Assembly (NCBI GenBank): GCA_021798275.1
Contig: JAJZMK010000079.1
Span: 1-40,129, forward strand
Length of the DNA stretch: 40,129 nt
Source: Actinomycetes bacterium
Lineage (GTDB): Bacteria > Actinomycetota > Acidimicrobiia > Acidimicrobiales > Bog-793
Direction: 5' to 3'
Positions within the stretch are counted from its first letter, which is position 1. Every line of letters begins with the position of its first letter. The notes under the pieces were generated by a model. The model saw only the letters and a program-made list of their open reading frames with translations, was not told where the DNA came from and did no database searches. Positions 9,525 to 17,706 of this stretch are shown here, piece after piece. Position numbers and translations under genes: made by a program.

Positions 9525-10217
9525 ATGACACGTAATATTATTTTAGTAACCGCTGAGAATACAGGAGTTGGTAAAACATTCGTCTCTTGCGCTTTAATAA
9601 AAGCACTAAGGTTACGAGGCCATCTTGTCGGAGCAAGAAAACCCCTAGAATCATATGAACCTGGAGAGACAACAGATAGCCAACTGCTTGCTTTAGAAAG
9701 CAGCGATAATATTGATTTTGTTACAAATCCTCAGTGGAGATATGATCTCCCCATGGCACCACCTATGGCAGGAAATGTCTTGTCAAGATACATCCCATCT
9801 ACAGAAGAAGTAATGAAGTACTTAGATAGCTGTGAAGAAGATAGATGTATGACCATCGTTGAAGGCGTAGGGGGGCCTTATTCGCCTCTTACACGAGATG
9901 GTAATACATTGTCCCTAATAGAGGTGATCCGACCTAAAATTGTTTTACTCATAATAAGATCTGGCCTTGGGGCAATAAATGCCACACTTTTATGTCTAAA
10001 GTCTTTGAGAAATGAAAAAGTCGTAGTTTATTTTAACTACTATGATCCGAGCGATATCATCCATAAGACAAATATTGAATTTCTCAAAATGACAATAGAG
10101 AAAAGCCGGACCCAGGGCAACTTTGATGATGGGCCATTTCCTGAAATAGAATTTGCAACCGATATAGATAGGTTGAGAGAGTTATGCGAGATAGAATTTC
10201 ATGGTTCCCATTTGTAG
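9525..10217 (+). CDS. BioD-like protein (dethiobiotin synthetase family)
   Basis: 230 residues, the usual BioD size. The N-terminal P-loop reads TAENTGVGKTF (residues 9-19), where canonical BioD has Gly at the position of Ala10. ARKPLESYEPGETTDS (~37-52) matches the Lys-Pro substrate loop of actinobacterial BioD, PMAPPMA (~76-82) the substrate-contact loop, and VEGVGGPYSPL (~113-123) the family's E-G-x-G-G motif. BioD closes the ureido ring of dethiobiotin from diaminopelargonate, CO2 and ATP in the cytoplasm. No bioA, bioB or bioF is near, and the C-terminal nucleotide-specificity region is not typical, so this may be a stand-alone biotin gene or a BioD-fold protein with another carboxylation role. 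It lies 91 bases after the UbiB-like gene and 116 before CARF-RelE, same strand. Confidence 0.72.
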   Translation: MTRNIILVTAENTGVGKTFVSCALIKALRLRGHLVGARKPLESYEPGETTDSQLLALESSDNIDFVTNPQWRYDLPMAPPMAGNVLSRYIPSTEEVMKYLDSCEEDRCMTIVEGVGGPYSPLTRDGNTLSLIEVIRPKIVLLIIRSGLGAINATLLCLKSLRNEKVVVYFNYYDPSDIIHKTNIEFLKMTIEKSRTQGNFDDGPFPEIEFATDIDRLRELCEIEFHGSHL

Positions 10218-10252
10218 GAAATGCCGCTTGATTTATCTTGAAGTAATTAAAA

Positions 10253-10313
10253 TTGGCAGAGTAATATATAAGCGATAATGATTTTTGGAATTATCTCATA
10301 TTGTAGATAATTC
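10253..10313 (+). promoter_or_regulatory. Putative promoter and inverted-repeat operator upstream of CARF-RelE
   Basis: A perfect 9-base inverted repeat, GAATTATCT (10288-10296) and AGATAATTC (10305-10313) with an 8-base spacer, lies 20 bases before the CARF-RelE ATG. Just upstream are TTGGCA (10253-10258) and GATAAT (10274-10279), a possible -35/-10 pair with a short 15-base spacer. The repeat would lie around the transcription start, so it could be an operator. It could instead be an mRNA hairpin. Confidence 0.35.
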
Positions 10314-10333
10314 GTTACATAAAAGGGCGCCAA

Positions 10334-11461
10334 ATGGAACAACCTACGACAAAACGCTGCATCGTGAGTACATGCGGTACGAGTATTCTTACAAATCAAG
10401 GTCATGAAATTAGAAAGCTAATAATTGACTATGCCCATGTCAAAGATAAAACTGATATCGGTGAAAATGACCGCAAAGAATTAGAAAACCTAATCAAAAC
10501 CATAAAAAATTCACTCCAAGAAGAAGGAAGTATTGAAAATCTAAAGAAGATGTCTGCTGAAATTAACGGGATAACTCTACTTTATGATAATCACTTTCCT
10601 AATAGTGGAGACACACATTACCTTATAGCAACTGATACCTGGCTCGGCACAGAAGCCGCCTCCCTGCTAAAAGACTGGCTTAGAGGCAGAGAGGTAAATG
10701 ATGTGCAATTAGTAGCTATTGATGACCTTGGTGCCAGTAGTCTCGCTGAGTTCCAATTGGGGATAGCCGGTCTTATCGAATGGTGTAGTCAAACTTTACC
10801 TGGATGGCGCGAAAATCAATATACAATTACTTTCCAGCTTAACGGTGGGTTTAAAAGTATTCAGGGCCTTATGCAGACTCTTGCCCAGTTCTATAGCGAT
10901 GAAACTGTTTATATTTTTGAAAGCGGAAATGAGCTTCTACATATACCTAGATTACCGGTCAAACTAGATTTGGAAGAGGTTGTTTTAAAGCATTACAAGA
11001 TATTTAGAAGGATGAAAGCTAATTTAGAAGTCTCCAAAAAGGAAGTAGAAGACATTCCGGAAACACTTATCTTCTTATTAGCAGAAACTCCCACTCTCTC
11101 TCCGTGGGGAGAACTTGTTTGGAACCAGATAGGGGAACAGATGTTGGGGAAAAAACTTTTTGATAGCCCAAGTGAAAAAGTAGTGTATGGAAAAGAATTC
11201 GAAATAACTGTAGAACAACTGGGTAAATCTAAATTAAAAGAAATAAATACCCGCATCACCGATTTAGCTTGTTACCATGAAAAAAAGGATAGACCAAACC
11301 CAAATAGGTTGGATCTAAAGAAATTAAAAGGCTCACCAAGCCCACCATCCACTCACGAATGTGATGCGTACTCGGACGCCAATGCCGCCCGCCTCTTTGG
11401 ACATTACGATGAAACAGATAAATCCATTTTTATCCTAGATAAGATGCACTCTCATCTCTAA
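10334..11461 (+). CDS. CARF-RelE protein, putative cyclic-oligoadenylate-activated mRNA interferase (Cami1-like)
   Basis: 375 residues. The N-terminal ~215 residues are a CARF domain of the APE2256/Csm6 type: STCGTSILTN (12-21), TDTWLGTEAASLLKDWL (100-116) and FQLNGGFKSIQGLM (167-180) followed by VYIFE. A helical linker, perhaps a winged helix (ETPTLSPWGELVWNQIGEQM, 251-270), leads to a C-terminal ~85 residues resembling RelE toxins: basic LDLKKLKG (326-333), then HECDAY, ARLFGHYD (352-359) and IFILDKMHSHL to the end. CARF-RelE proteins of type III CRISPR systems (Cami1) bind cyclic oligoadenylate and cut mRNA in the ribosomal A site. No cas gene or repeat array is in this window, so the signal source is unknown. 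It is convergent with an NYN nuclease. The CARF call is firm; the RelE call is a motif-level inference. Confidence 0.78.
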   Translation: MEQPTTKRCIVSTCGTSILTNQGHEIRKLIIDYAHVKDKTDIGENDRKELENLIKTIKNSLQEEGSIENLKKMSAEINGITLLYDNHFPNSGDTHYLIATDTWLGTEAASLLKDWLRGREVNDVQLVAIDDLGASSLAEFQLGIAGLIEWCSQTLPGWRENQYTITFQLNGGFKSIQGLMQTLAQFYSDETVYIFESGNELLHIPRLPVKLDLEEVVLKHYKIFRRMKANLEVSKKEVEDIPETLIFLLAETPTLSPWGELVWNQIGEQMLGKKLFDSPSEKVVYGKEFEITVEQLGKSKLKEINTRITDLACYHEKKDRPNPNRLDLKKLKGSPSPPSTHECDAYSDANAARLFGHYDETDKSIFILDKMHSHL

Positions 11462-11532
11462 TAGATCCTCTTTAGATCTCTTTTCAATCGTAGAAAATAA
11501 TATGGCCCTATAGCTTAATAGAGCTTTCCCAT

Positions 11533-12297
11533 TTAGTATATATGGCTTTCAATATGATGAAAGCTTTGCTCATCTTCAATAGCTGGACTGCTATGTTCAA
11601 CTTCAAGGCTAGTTATATTGTGATCACTATTTCCACCAGAGCCTTCTTCACTACTTCCAACTGAGTTTGGCTCACCAAGACCACCATTCAAATTACGGTT
11701 GATCAAAAATATCTGATTGGAATAGGGAACAGTTGGGTCTATTGAGCCTAGGAAGTCTTCCGGATGGAAATCGTTGATAGAAAGGACTTTCATTCTAGGT
11801 AACACTACATTACCTAGGAATGCTTGAGCATCATATTCCAAGTCCAACTTCTCTACCCAGTCCAATTCCCCGTATTCATGGCTCATATGCTCTATAAATC
11901 CCAATACTCCGACTCTTCTTGTTGCGTGTTCCCCTTCATGGAGTCCTTCCAATGCTCCTCTGAAGTCTGCATCGTGCGAGAGAAGCAATACGTTCCCCTC
12001 TCTATTTTTGAGAGTCTCTAAAGTCCTTGTAATAGCATCATCTACGACTTTATCCGGGCCGTTTATTAGGATAGGACGAAATTCGGCATTTCGTAAAGCC
12101 TGGATAAATGGCCAAGGTATATCGCCATTTGTGGCATTTATAAAAAATAGGGCTCTTACCTCATCATGGCACCAATCTTTGGCAAAACGAATAATCTTAT
12201 CCCAACGCGGTCTGTCTTCTGGACCGGGGCGCCTATTTAGGATGCCTCCCAGGACACCGTCTATATTCTCCCCATCCACCAGCACATAAGTTATCAT
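11533..12297 (-). CDS. NYN-domain (PIN-like) putative ribonuclease
   Basis: The N-terminal ~165 residues match the NYN/LabA-DUF88 nuclease fold: YVLVDGENID with its first catalytic Asp, then VRALFFINA, FRPILIN, VVDDAITR (second acidic pair) and NVLLLSHDADF (third Asp). The family cuts RNA with metal held by these Asp residues. The tail from ~200 on is low-complexity and rich in Gly, Ser, Glu and His, probably disordered. I take the second ATG (12297), because GGAGG sits 5 bases before it; an upstream in-frame ATG at 12309 would place that site inside the gene. It is tail-to-tail with CARF-RelE, 71 bases apart, without a strong terminator between. A 15-base tandem repeat lies just upstream. 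Confidence 0.8.
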   Translation of the reverse strand: MITYVLVDGENIDGVLGGILNRRPGPEDRPRWDKIIRFAKDWCHDEVRALFFINATNGDIPWPFIQALRNAEFRPILINGPDKVVDDAITRTLETLKNREGNVLLLSHDADFRGALEGLHEGEHATRRVGVLGFIEHMSHEYGELDWVEKLDLEYDAQAFLGNVVLPRMKVLSINDFHPEDFLGSIDPTVPYSNQIFLINRNLNGGLGEPNSVGSSEEGSGGNSDHNITSLEVEHSSPAIEDEQSFHHIESHIY

Positions 12298-12330
12298 GAA
12301 AGCCTCCAAATTTATTTATAATTGCTTAAC

Positions 12331-12360
12331 GACATATATTGAAATGACATATATTGGAAT
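12331..12360 (-). promoter_or_regulatory. Tandem 15-bp direct repeat upstream of the NYN gene
   Basis: GACATATATTGAAAT (12331-12345) is followed at once by GACATATATTGGAAT (12346-12360), 14 of 15 identical. It sits 34-63 bases upstream of the NYN start codon, in the promoter zone. A tandem operator for a regulator is the simple reading, but no regulator is known. Confidence 0.35.
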
Positions 12361-12616
12361 ATTTAATAAATATATCCTTACATCCAGCATAGAGCGATTA
12401 TCAGATATTCAAATCAAAATCTGGATTAAGACATAAAAATATCCGAGATATTCCAGCTATCGAAAAGCTTTTTCTGATGGAAGTAGAGTAGGTGGTTATA
12501 AAGCACTGTAACAAATACAGAAATGAGATTTTATAGTATAAAAATACCAAATTACTAAAAGTAATACGGACAAATAGAGATCTTAGATCAATACTTAATC
12601 TAGCATTTAATAAGTT

Positions 12617-13126
12617 ATGACAACTTCACTTACAACTACACTCAGCCACCTAACAGATGCCGCATTGCGCCTTGAGCCACCTGATGCAAAAGATGCTTTG
12701 GCGCTTCTAGAAGAGGGAAAGATTGCAGGTATAGGCCTCTCTACGGTATCAGCTGGACAACTGGCGACTGCCATGAAAATAACAGACGTAGCGTGCGTCC
12801 AGAACCCATTTAGCATCCTCGACCGGAAAGACATCGATGTCCTCAAAATTTGCCAAGAAGTCGGTATCGCTTACGTACCATACTTCCCCCTCGGGTCAGC
12901 TTTCCCAAATATACCTAAGGTTGTTGAGCAGCCTATCATACAGGGTGTTGCTGCCAGACTAGGTATCTCCCCGGCGCAAGTCGGCCTAGCTTGGTTGCTA
13001 GCACAGGCAGACAACATTTTACTTATCCCGGGAACTTCCTCTCTCAAGCACCTCGAGGAAAACCTTGCCGTAGAGGAGATCGAATTGTCGCCTCAAGATC
13101 TTATTGAACTGGATCGACTTTCCTGA
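12617..13126 (+). pseudogene. Aldo/keto reductase, N-terminal half missing
   Basis: From residue ~22 the product follows the second half of an aldo/keto reductase barrel: LLEEGKIAGIGLST (matching EEGKIRAIGLSN), VQNPFSILDR (matching QNxYSLLxR), VGIAYVPYFPLGSAF, AARLGISPAQVGLAWLLAQ and ILLIPGTSSLKHLEENLA. The catalytic Asp, Tyr, Lys and His of the first half are absent, and the first ~20 residues (Ser/Thr-rich) do not belong to the family. The 169 residues are about half the normal ~320. No upstream frame supplies the lost part. It is most likely a truncated remnant, though the remaining frame is clean. Confidence 0.75.
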
Positions 13127-13463
13127 GATTTCAGAAAAATTATCGGTGCGACCCTTTAACTTAGAAATAACTGTGTAATGAAATAAGCTTTACTCTTTTA
13201 GATAGGAGCTTGTCGAAAATGACAGTGGTTTTATAGATTCCAGTTCCTATTTTTCTAGTTATTATATAAAAATTTTTACTGAGCAACAAATAAGAATTTG
13301 AGTTTTGCTACTCATGGCCTGCTTTCATATTTTGCTATACCATGGGTCAAAATTTAAACCTAAAAGTAAAGCACATACTGAGCATATGTAATATTATCAA
13401 CAATCAGATTACTATAAAAATACTCGTGTATTGATTGTATCAGTGATATAGAGATGAGGACAT
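13127..13463. other. Intergenic, nothing recognised
   Basis: AT-rich DNA between the reductase fragment and the ABM-like gene. I see no ORF, RNA gene or clear hairpin. The last ~20 bases hold the ribosome site (GATGAGGACAT) of the next gene. Confidence 0.5.
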
Positions 13464-13865
13464 ATGGCTCAATTCCCTTATAAACCACAAAAGCAGATTA
13501 GACCTGATTGCACCTACCAAGTAATGGTTTCCAAATTACCACTAAAGCATTATGGATCTATACCGAAATTTATGAAAGATACTTTGGTTATCCGTAAGCA
13601 GCTCCAAAGTAGTCCTGGCTTAATTGGCTACGGATTACTTGCCGAACTAACCAAAAAAACATTCTTTACGTTTTCCATATGGGAGAACATGGACGATCTG
13701 AACACGTTCGCCAACACCAATCCACACCAAAAAATAATCGAGAATCTCCGTCCTAAGATGGGACACGCTGTTTTCAAATTCGAAGAAGTAGAGGGCTCTA
13801 AACTGCCATGGAACTGGGATCAAGCCAAAGCTCAACTAACTGATCCCAGTGATAACAACAATTGA
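13464..13865 (+). CDS. Small ABM-like (dimeric alpha-beta barrel) protein
   Basis: 133 residues; ATG at 13464 with AGGA five bases before it. The pattern of strand VMVSKLPLKHY, helix IPKFMKDTLVIRKQLQSSPG, strand LIGYGLLAELTKKTFFTFSIWENMDDLNTFANTN (the W and the ENMDDL.TF segment are typical) and a final strand HAVFKFEEV fits the ferredoxin-like dimeric barrel of antibiotic-biosynthesis-monooxygenase and DUF3291-type proteins. Members are cofactor-free oxygenases, haem-binding proteins or simple dimer modules; no catalytic residue can be fixed here. It stands alone with intergenic DNA on both sides. Confidence 0.6.
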   Translation: MAQFPYKPQKQIRPDCTYQVMVSKLPLKHYGSIPKFMKDTLVIRKQLQSSPGLIGYGLLAELTKKTFFTFSIWENMDDLNTFANTNPHQKIIENLRPKMGHAVFKFEEVEGSKLPWNWDQAKAQLTDPSDNNN

Positions 13866-14206
13866 TACTGGACAAACGATTTGACTTACTCAAAGAATTC
13901 TACAATTAGAGACCTATAAATCTGGATACTTTTATATTTATCATATATCAATAAAATTATTTAGGTCACTTTAGTAGTATCTATTTATAACGCACATAAT
14001 AGAAAATAAGCCGCCTGATCGGTAACCTAGGTTGCTATCAAAAAGTTATAGAATGGATTTTTTTTATCATATAACGTTACTTGGTTTTTTCGACTACCAA
14101 CAATATTACTTTTAGATCGAGATGCTTTATATCCTGAACTTTCATATCTCGCACACGCCAACAGATAAAGATATTGGCGAACTATAGCCCAAAGAGAGTT
14201 CTTTTT
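13866..14206. other. Intergenic between convergent genes
   Basis: No gene seen. Near the 3' end of the transporter gene, CGCCAA (14156-14161) and TTGGCG (14174-14179) can form a 6-base stem that might terminate the minus-strand operon, but no U-run follows. AACCTAGGTT near 14028-14037 is a short palindrome. Confidence 0.4.
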
Positions 14207-16453
14207 CTATTTCCCAGACAATTGTGATATTTGTATGTCTGTTTGCCAGTCAAGAGTTGAAAGTCTCCCCGAATTTTTTTCCGCCGCGGAAATCTTCTTA
14301 TGCTGGCGCCCCCAAATACACTCGCCTATAAGTAAGAATACGTTAGGCATCAAGACACGTCTTATAACAACGGCATCCAGCGCTACCGCAAGCGCCAACC
14401 CGATGCCAAGTTGCTGCACCACACTTACCTGAGCCGTACCAAAAGCTGCAAAAACTCCCACCATAATAAGAGCTGCTCCGTTGACCATCCCAGCTGTCTT
14501 TCTTGTCCCTGTTACAACGGCCTCTCTGTGGGTACTTCCCTGTTGAAAGAGCTCTCTCATTCTGGTGGCCATAATAACCATATAATCCATACTCAGCCCA
14601 AACATAACGGCCAATACCAACAAAGGCGTAACACTATTAATTTGTTGGTTCAAGTGTTTTTCTATCAAAGTAAGTAACCCCAGCGAAGAGGCGCTCACCA
14701 AACCGTTGAAAGCCAGCGCAAGAAGTGCCAGCAATATTGAACGAAATGCCACCAGTAGCAATATCGCACTCAAAGCCAGAACAAAACCTATAACTACCGG
14801 TAGAGCCGAGGTTACCAAATTGTCAAAGTCTATTCCTTGAGCGGTTTGACCACCGACTAATACGCTTACTTCTGTTCCTACAAGAGGTGGGAGTTCATCG
14901 CGCAATTGACGAACCAGATTGTGAACGGCAACCGAGTCTGGGCCATCTTTAGTCGTTATTATTACTTGAGCCGCCAGTTTTCCCCCCAATGTCGACCATA
15001 GACTCTTGGGGAATTCAGCCTCTGATTTGGAAAATGATTGATTAACATTCGTCTCCGAAGTTGTACCTTCTTTTTTCCCGGGCAATTTCATTGATGAGAC
15101 AATACCGCTTACGGATGTGACACTGGCAACTTCTTTATCGGCTTTAGCAAGTTGTGATACCCGCCCTACAGCTCTAAGGAGAACTCCGCCATCTTGTGTG
15201 GATGATACGAGAATAACCTGAACAGGAAATAGATCACGAGCCATCGAATCTTGTTCAACCATGTCCAATCCTTGGCGGGCGGAATTGCCCGCCGGCAAGA
15301 TATTAGCTGAAGCCACCGGGACTTGTAAGTGTAAACCAAACAGCGGTATGACGGTGGCCAACAAGCCGGCAAGAACCGTCAAACTCACGATTGCCGGATA
15401 CCTATACCCACCGTCTGATTGTCTATTAGAAGCAAATTTTAATTTCCAAGGTACGCGTCCGCTGTTGATACGCGACCCCAATATTTGCAAGACAGCCGGC
15501 AAGAGAGTCATGGATGCCAAAATAGCTATTGCCGTGACGATCATCCCGCCGAGACCTATAGTAGTAAAGACGGTAACGCGCGGTATCAGTAAAGCAGCAA
15601 GAGCTGCGATAACTGTCAATCCGCTGAAGAATACTGATCGTCCGGCCGTTTCCATACTGCGTTTAATCGCTTTTTCAACGGAGGGATCTGTGCTTAGCTC
15701 GTCGCGAAAACGTTTAATGATAAAGAGCGAATAGTCAATACCGACAGCCAGACCTATCATTGAAATGGCATTGCTGTAAAGAATGGTAAGTGGAGTTAGC
15801 TTGTCAATAAAAAATCCCACCATGCTGGCAAGATCAATTGAGAAAACCGCCAACACCAAGGGTATGGCTGTTGCCATCAAGGATCTGAAAACCACAAGCA
15901 AGACGAGTAGCAATATGGGAAATGCCAGTAATTCCGCCCGTTCTGCATCTTGCTGAGAGGCTACGCTTAGAGCATAATTCAGAGCCGGTGCTCCAGTCAC
16001 GATTGCCTGGACGTGCTTATTTGCTAACTTCGCATTGATCTTGGCATTAGCAAGCGGAACCAGATTCTGGGCAGCGGTGTCACCCATACCAAGACCGACC
16101 TCGAGTAACGTCGTGCGCCCGTTCTCTGCCAGCCAGGTGGGATGTTCTGAATAATTTTGCACCTCAAAAGCATGTGGTAATTTGCTCAATATATCTCCGA
16201 CGGGAGCGATCCATTTTTCAACCGGAGATTTGCTTTTTAGAATTACCAGCAAATTGTTGGGTGCCTCTCCGAATGCCTGCTCTCCGAGCTTTTGAGCCTG
16301 CGTCGCTTGTCCGCGAGGATTGGTAAAACCACCGGCTTCCAAATGGCTCTGCAATCCGATTGCAAAAGGTATACAAACCAAGGCCGCGGCTACCCATATA
16401 GATACTATCAATTTTGGTTTTCGTCTTGCAAAAGTAACTAAGCTGCTTATCAT
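14207..16453 (-). CDS. MmpL-type RND family transporter
   Basis: 748 residues with the two-halved MMPL layout: TM1 at ~14-33, a large external domain, a TM bundle, a second external domain and a second TM bundle. Each half has the family's Asp-Tyr site in its TM4-like helix: GLAVGIDYSLFIIKRFRDEL and FGLSMDYMVIMATRMRELF, the proton-relay pair. In actinobacteria, MMPL proteins export cell-envelope lipids or siderophores by proton-motive force. The gene overlaps the acyltransferase by 4 bases (ATGA), so they are translationally coupled, which supports a lipid substrate. It is the last gene of the ribB-plsC-mmpL operon. The C-terminus is a short basic tail, without the long cytoplasmic domain of mycobacterial MmpL3. 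Confidence 0.92.
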   Translation of the reverse strand: MISSLVTFARRKPKLIVSIWVAAALVCIPFAIGLQSHLEAGGFTNPRGQATQAQKLGEQAFGEAPNNLLVILKSKSPVEKWIAPVGDILSKLPHAFEVQNYSEHPTWLAENGRTTLLEVGLGMGDTAAQNLVPLANAKINAKLANKHVQAIVTGAPALNYALSVASQQDAERAELLAFPILLLVLLVVFRSLMATAIPLVLAVFSIDLASMVGFFIDKLTPLTILYSNAISMIGLAVGIDYSLFIIKRFRDELSTDPSVEKAIKRSMETAGRSVFFSGLTVIAALAALLIPRVTVFTTIGLGGMIVTAIAILASMTLLPAVLQILGSRINSGRVPWKLKFASNRQSDGGYRYPAIVSLTVLAGLLATVIPLFGLHLQVPVASANILPAGNSARQGLDMVEQDSMARDLFPVQVILVSSTQDGGVLLRAVGRVSQLAKADKEVASVTSVSGIVSSMKLPGKKEGTTSETNVNQSFSKSEAEFPKSLWSTLGGKLAAQVIITTKDGPDSVAVHNLVRQLRDELPPLVGTEVSVLVGGQTAQGIDFDNLVTSALPVVIGFVLALSAILLLVAFRSILLALLALAFNGLVSASSLGLLTLIEKHLNQQINSVTPLLVLAVMFGLSMDYMVIMATRMRELFQQGSTHREAVVTGTRKTAGMVNGAALIMVGVFAAFGTAQVSVVQQLGIGLALAVALDAVVIRRVLMPNVFLLIGECIWGRQHKKISAAEKNSGRLSTLDWQTDIQISQLSGK

Positions 16454-17706
16454 CGACCCACCTTGTTAGAAATTAATTTAATATGTGCTTTGCTTGTATA
16501 AATAGAACGGCGCAGTTCAATAGCTTTGTCGACCCGTCGCTTACTACGATCATCGTCCTGCTTGATTGCGATAATTTGTGAAAGTATGTCGTCGGCCTCA
16601 TCCATTTTCCCCATTTTGATAAGAGCCGTTGCCAAGTTGAAGTGAAACCTACAACTCATCTCATCCGTACTCGCCGCCGCAGATAAGTTAGTAATGGCTT
16701 TCTGTAAATTTTGTCCGAATTTCTTCGGCATATTCAAATACCAAAGTCCCATTACGTATCTGGCCATGGGATGGTTAGGATCACGGGCCAGCACAGACAA
16801 TGCCCTGCGACGTAGCATATAAGCACGCAATATACGTAAAGGGTATGAGGTCATCATTGTCTTTAAGCCAAACACTCTAAGGTTTACAACCTCTGTTTCT
16901 ATGTCGCCGGGATTGCAAATTTGAGTTAGTTTTATAAACTTCGAGATATCCTTTAGCGCCTTTTTTTTCATGTGAACACTTTTTGATTCCCCTTCTAACA
17001 TCTCATCGACCATTTGGTTGGCAGCCTCAATTAACCCGGGGGCCGGACTACCCATAGCTATGGCGTAGGATACCTTTCCCATAAGAGCTGTAATCCGTTC
17101 TTCCGCGACAGAACGCAACTGTGCCAATTGTTCATCACGCTGAGATGTCTGAGGAATGTCAAGCGGCTGCCCAAAGCAAATCCCTATCGAAGCCTTATGG
17201 GTTCTGACCGCGCCTTTAGGTAAAAGAGTTGCCGTACCGACAAGCCCTGCTGGGATAATGGGAACCCCTGCTTTTAGCGCAAAACGAAAAGCTCCATCCT
17301 TAAAAGGCAGAAGCGGCCATCCTGGTCCCCTGGTTCCTTCCGGATATACAACCAGTGGATGGCCGCTCTTGAGTGTCTTGTATATGGACTCAAGGGCATC
17401 TCGGTCCGGCTTATCGCGCTGAATGGGAATTGCCCCTACGCTAAAATGCCAACGCCGCTTGAGAGGCGAAGTAAAGCTTTCCGCTTTTGTTAAAAAATAG
17501 ACCTTATCTTGTCGTAGAGAATTCAACGCAACTCCCGTCAGAAAGTGATCAAAGAAACTGCTGTGGTTAGCAACCAATACGAAGGGACCGCTTTTGGGCA
17601 CGTGTTCCAATCCTCCGACCCACCGTATATGCTTATGTGTCAGTCGACAAGCGATAAACGCACTCGTTCTGTAAATGACTCTGTCTATACCACTCTCATT
17701 AGCCAT
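16450..17706 (-). CDS. PlsC-like 1-acylglycerophosphate acyltransferase with C-terminal TPR region
   Basis: 418 residues. The acyltransferase domain (about 20-215) shows the HX4D catalytic motif NHSSFFD (His48, Asp53), then FLTKAE, GAIPIQRD and the phosphate-binding YPEGTRGPGW (EGTR 123-126), then VPIIPAGLVG. It transfers a fatty acyl group to a lysophospholipid or similar acceptor at the membrane. The C-terminal ~90 residues (FHFNLATALIKMGKMDEADDIL and neighbours) look like TPR units, unusual for PlsC. I chose the ATG at 17706 (AAGGTGG nine bases before); an in-frame TTG at 17730 is less likely. The start overlaps the ribB stop by 8 bases and the stop overlaps mmpL by 4. Confidence 0.85.
   Translation of the reverse strand: MANESGIDRVIYRTSAFIACRLTHKHIRWVGGLEHVPKSGPFVLVANHSSFFDHFLTGVALNSLRQDKVYFLTKAESFTSPLKRRWHFSVGAIPIQRDKPDRDALESIYKTLKSGHPLVVYPEGTRGPGWPLLPFKDGAFRFALKAGVPIIPAGLVGTATLLPKGAVRTHKASIGICFGQPLDIPQTSQRDEQLAQLRSVAEERITALMGKVSYAIAMGSPAPGLIEAANQMVDEMLEGESKSVHMKKKALKDISKFIKLTQICNPGDIETEVVNLRVFGLKTMMTSYPLRILRAYMLRRRALSVLARDPNHPMARYVMGLWYLNMPKKFGQNLQKAITNLSAAASTDEMSCRFHFNLATALIKMGKMDEADDILSQIIAIKQDDDRSKRRVDKAIELRRSIYTSKAHIKLISNKVGR

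Noticed and set aside
15261-15734. 157-codon + strand ORF inside the mmpL gene
   Set aside because: It is a shadow of a clearly conserved transporter in the opposite strand.
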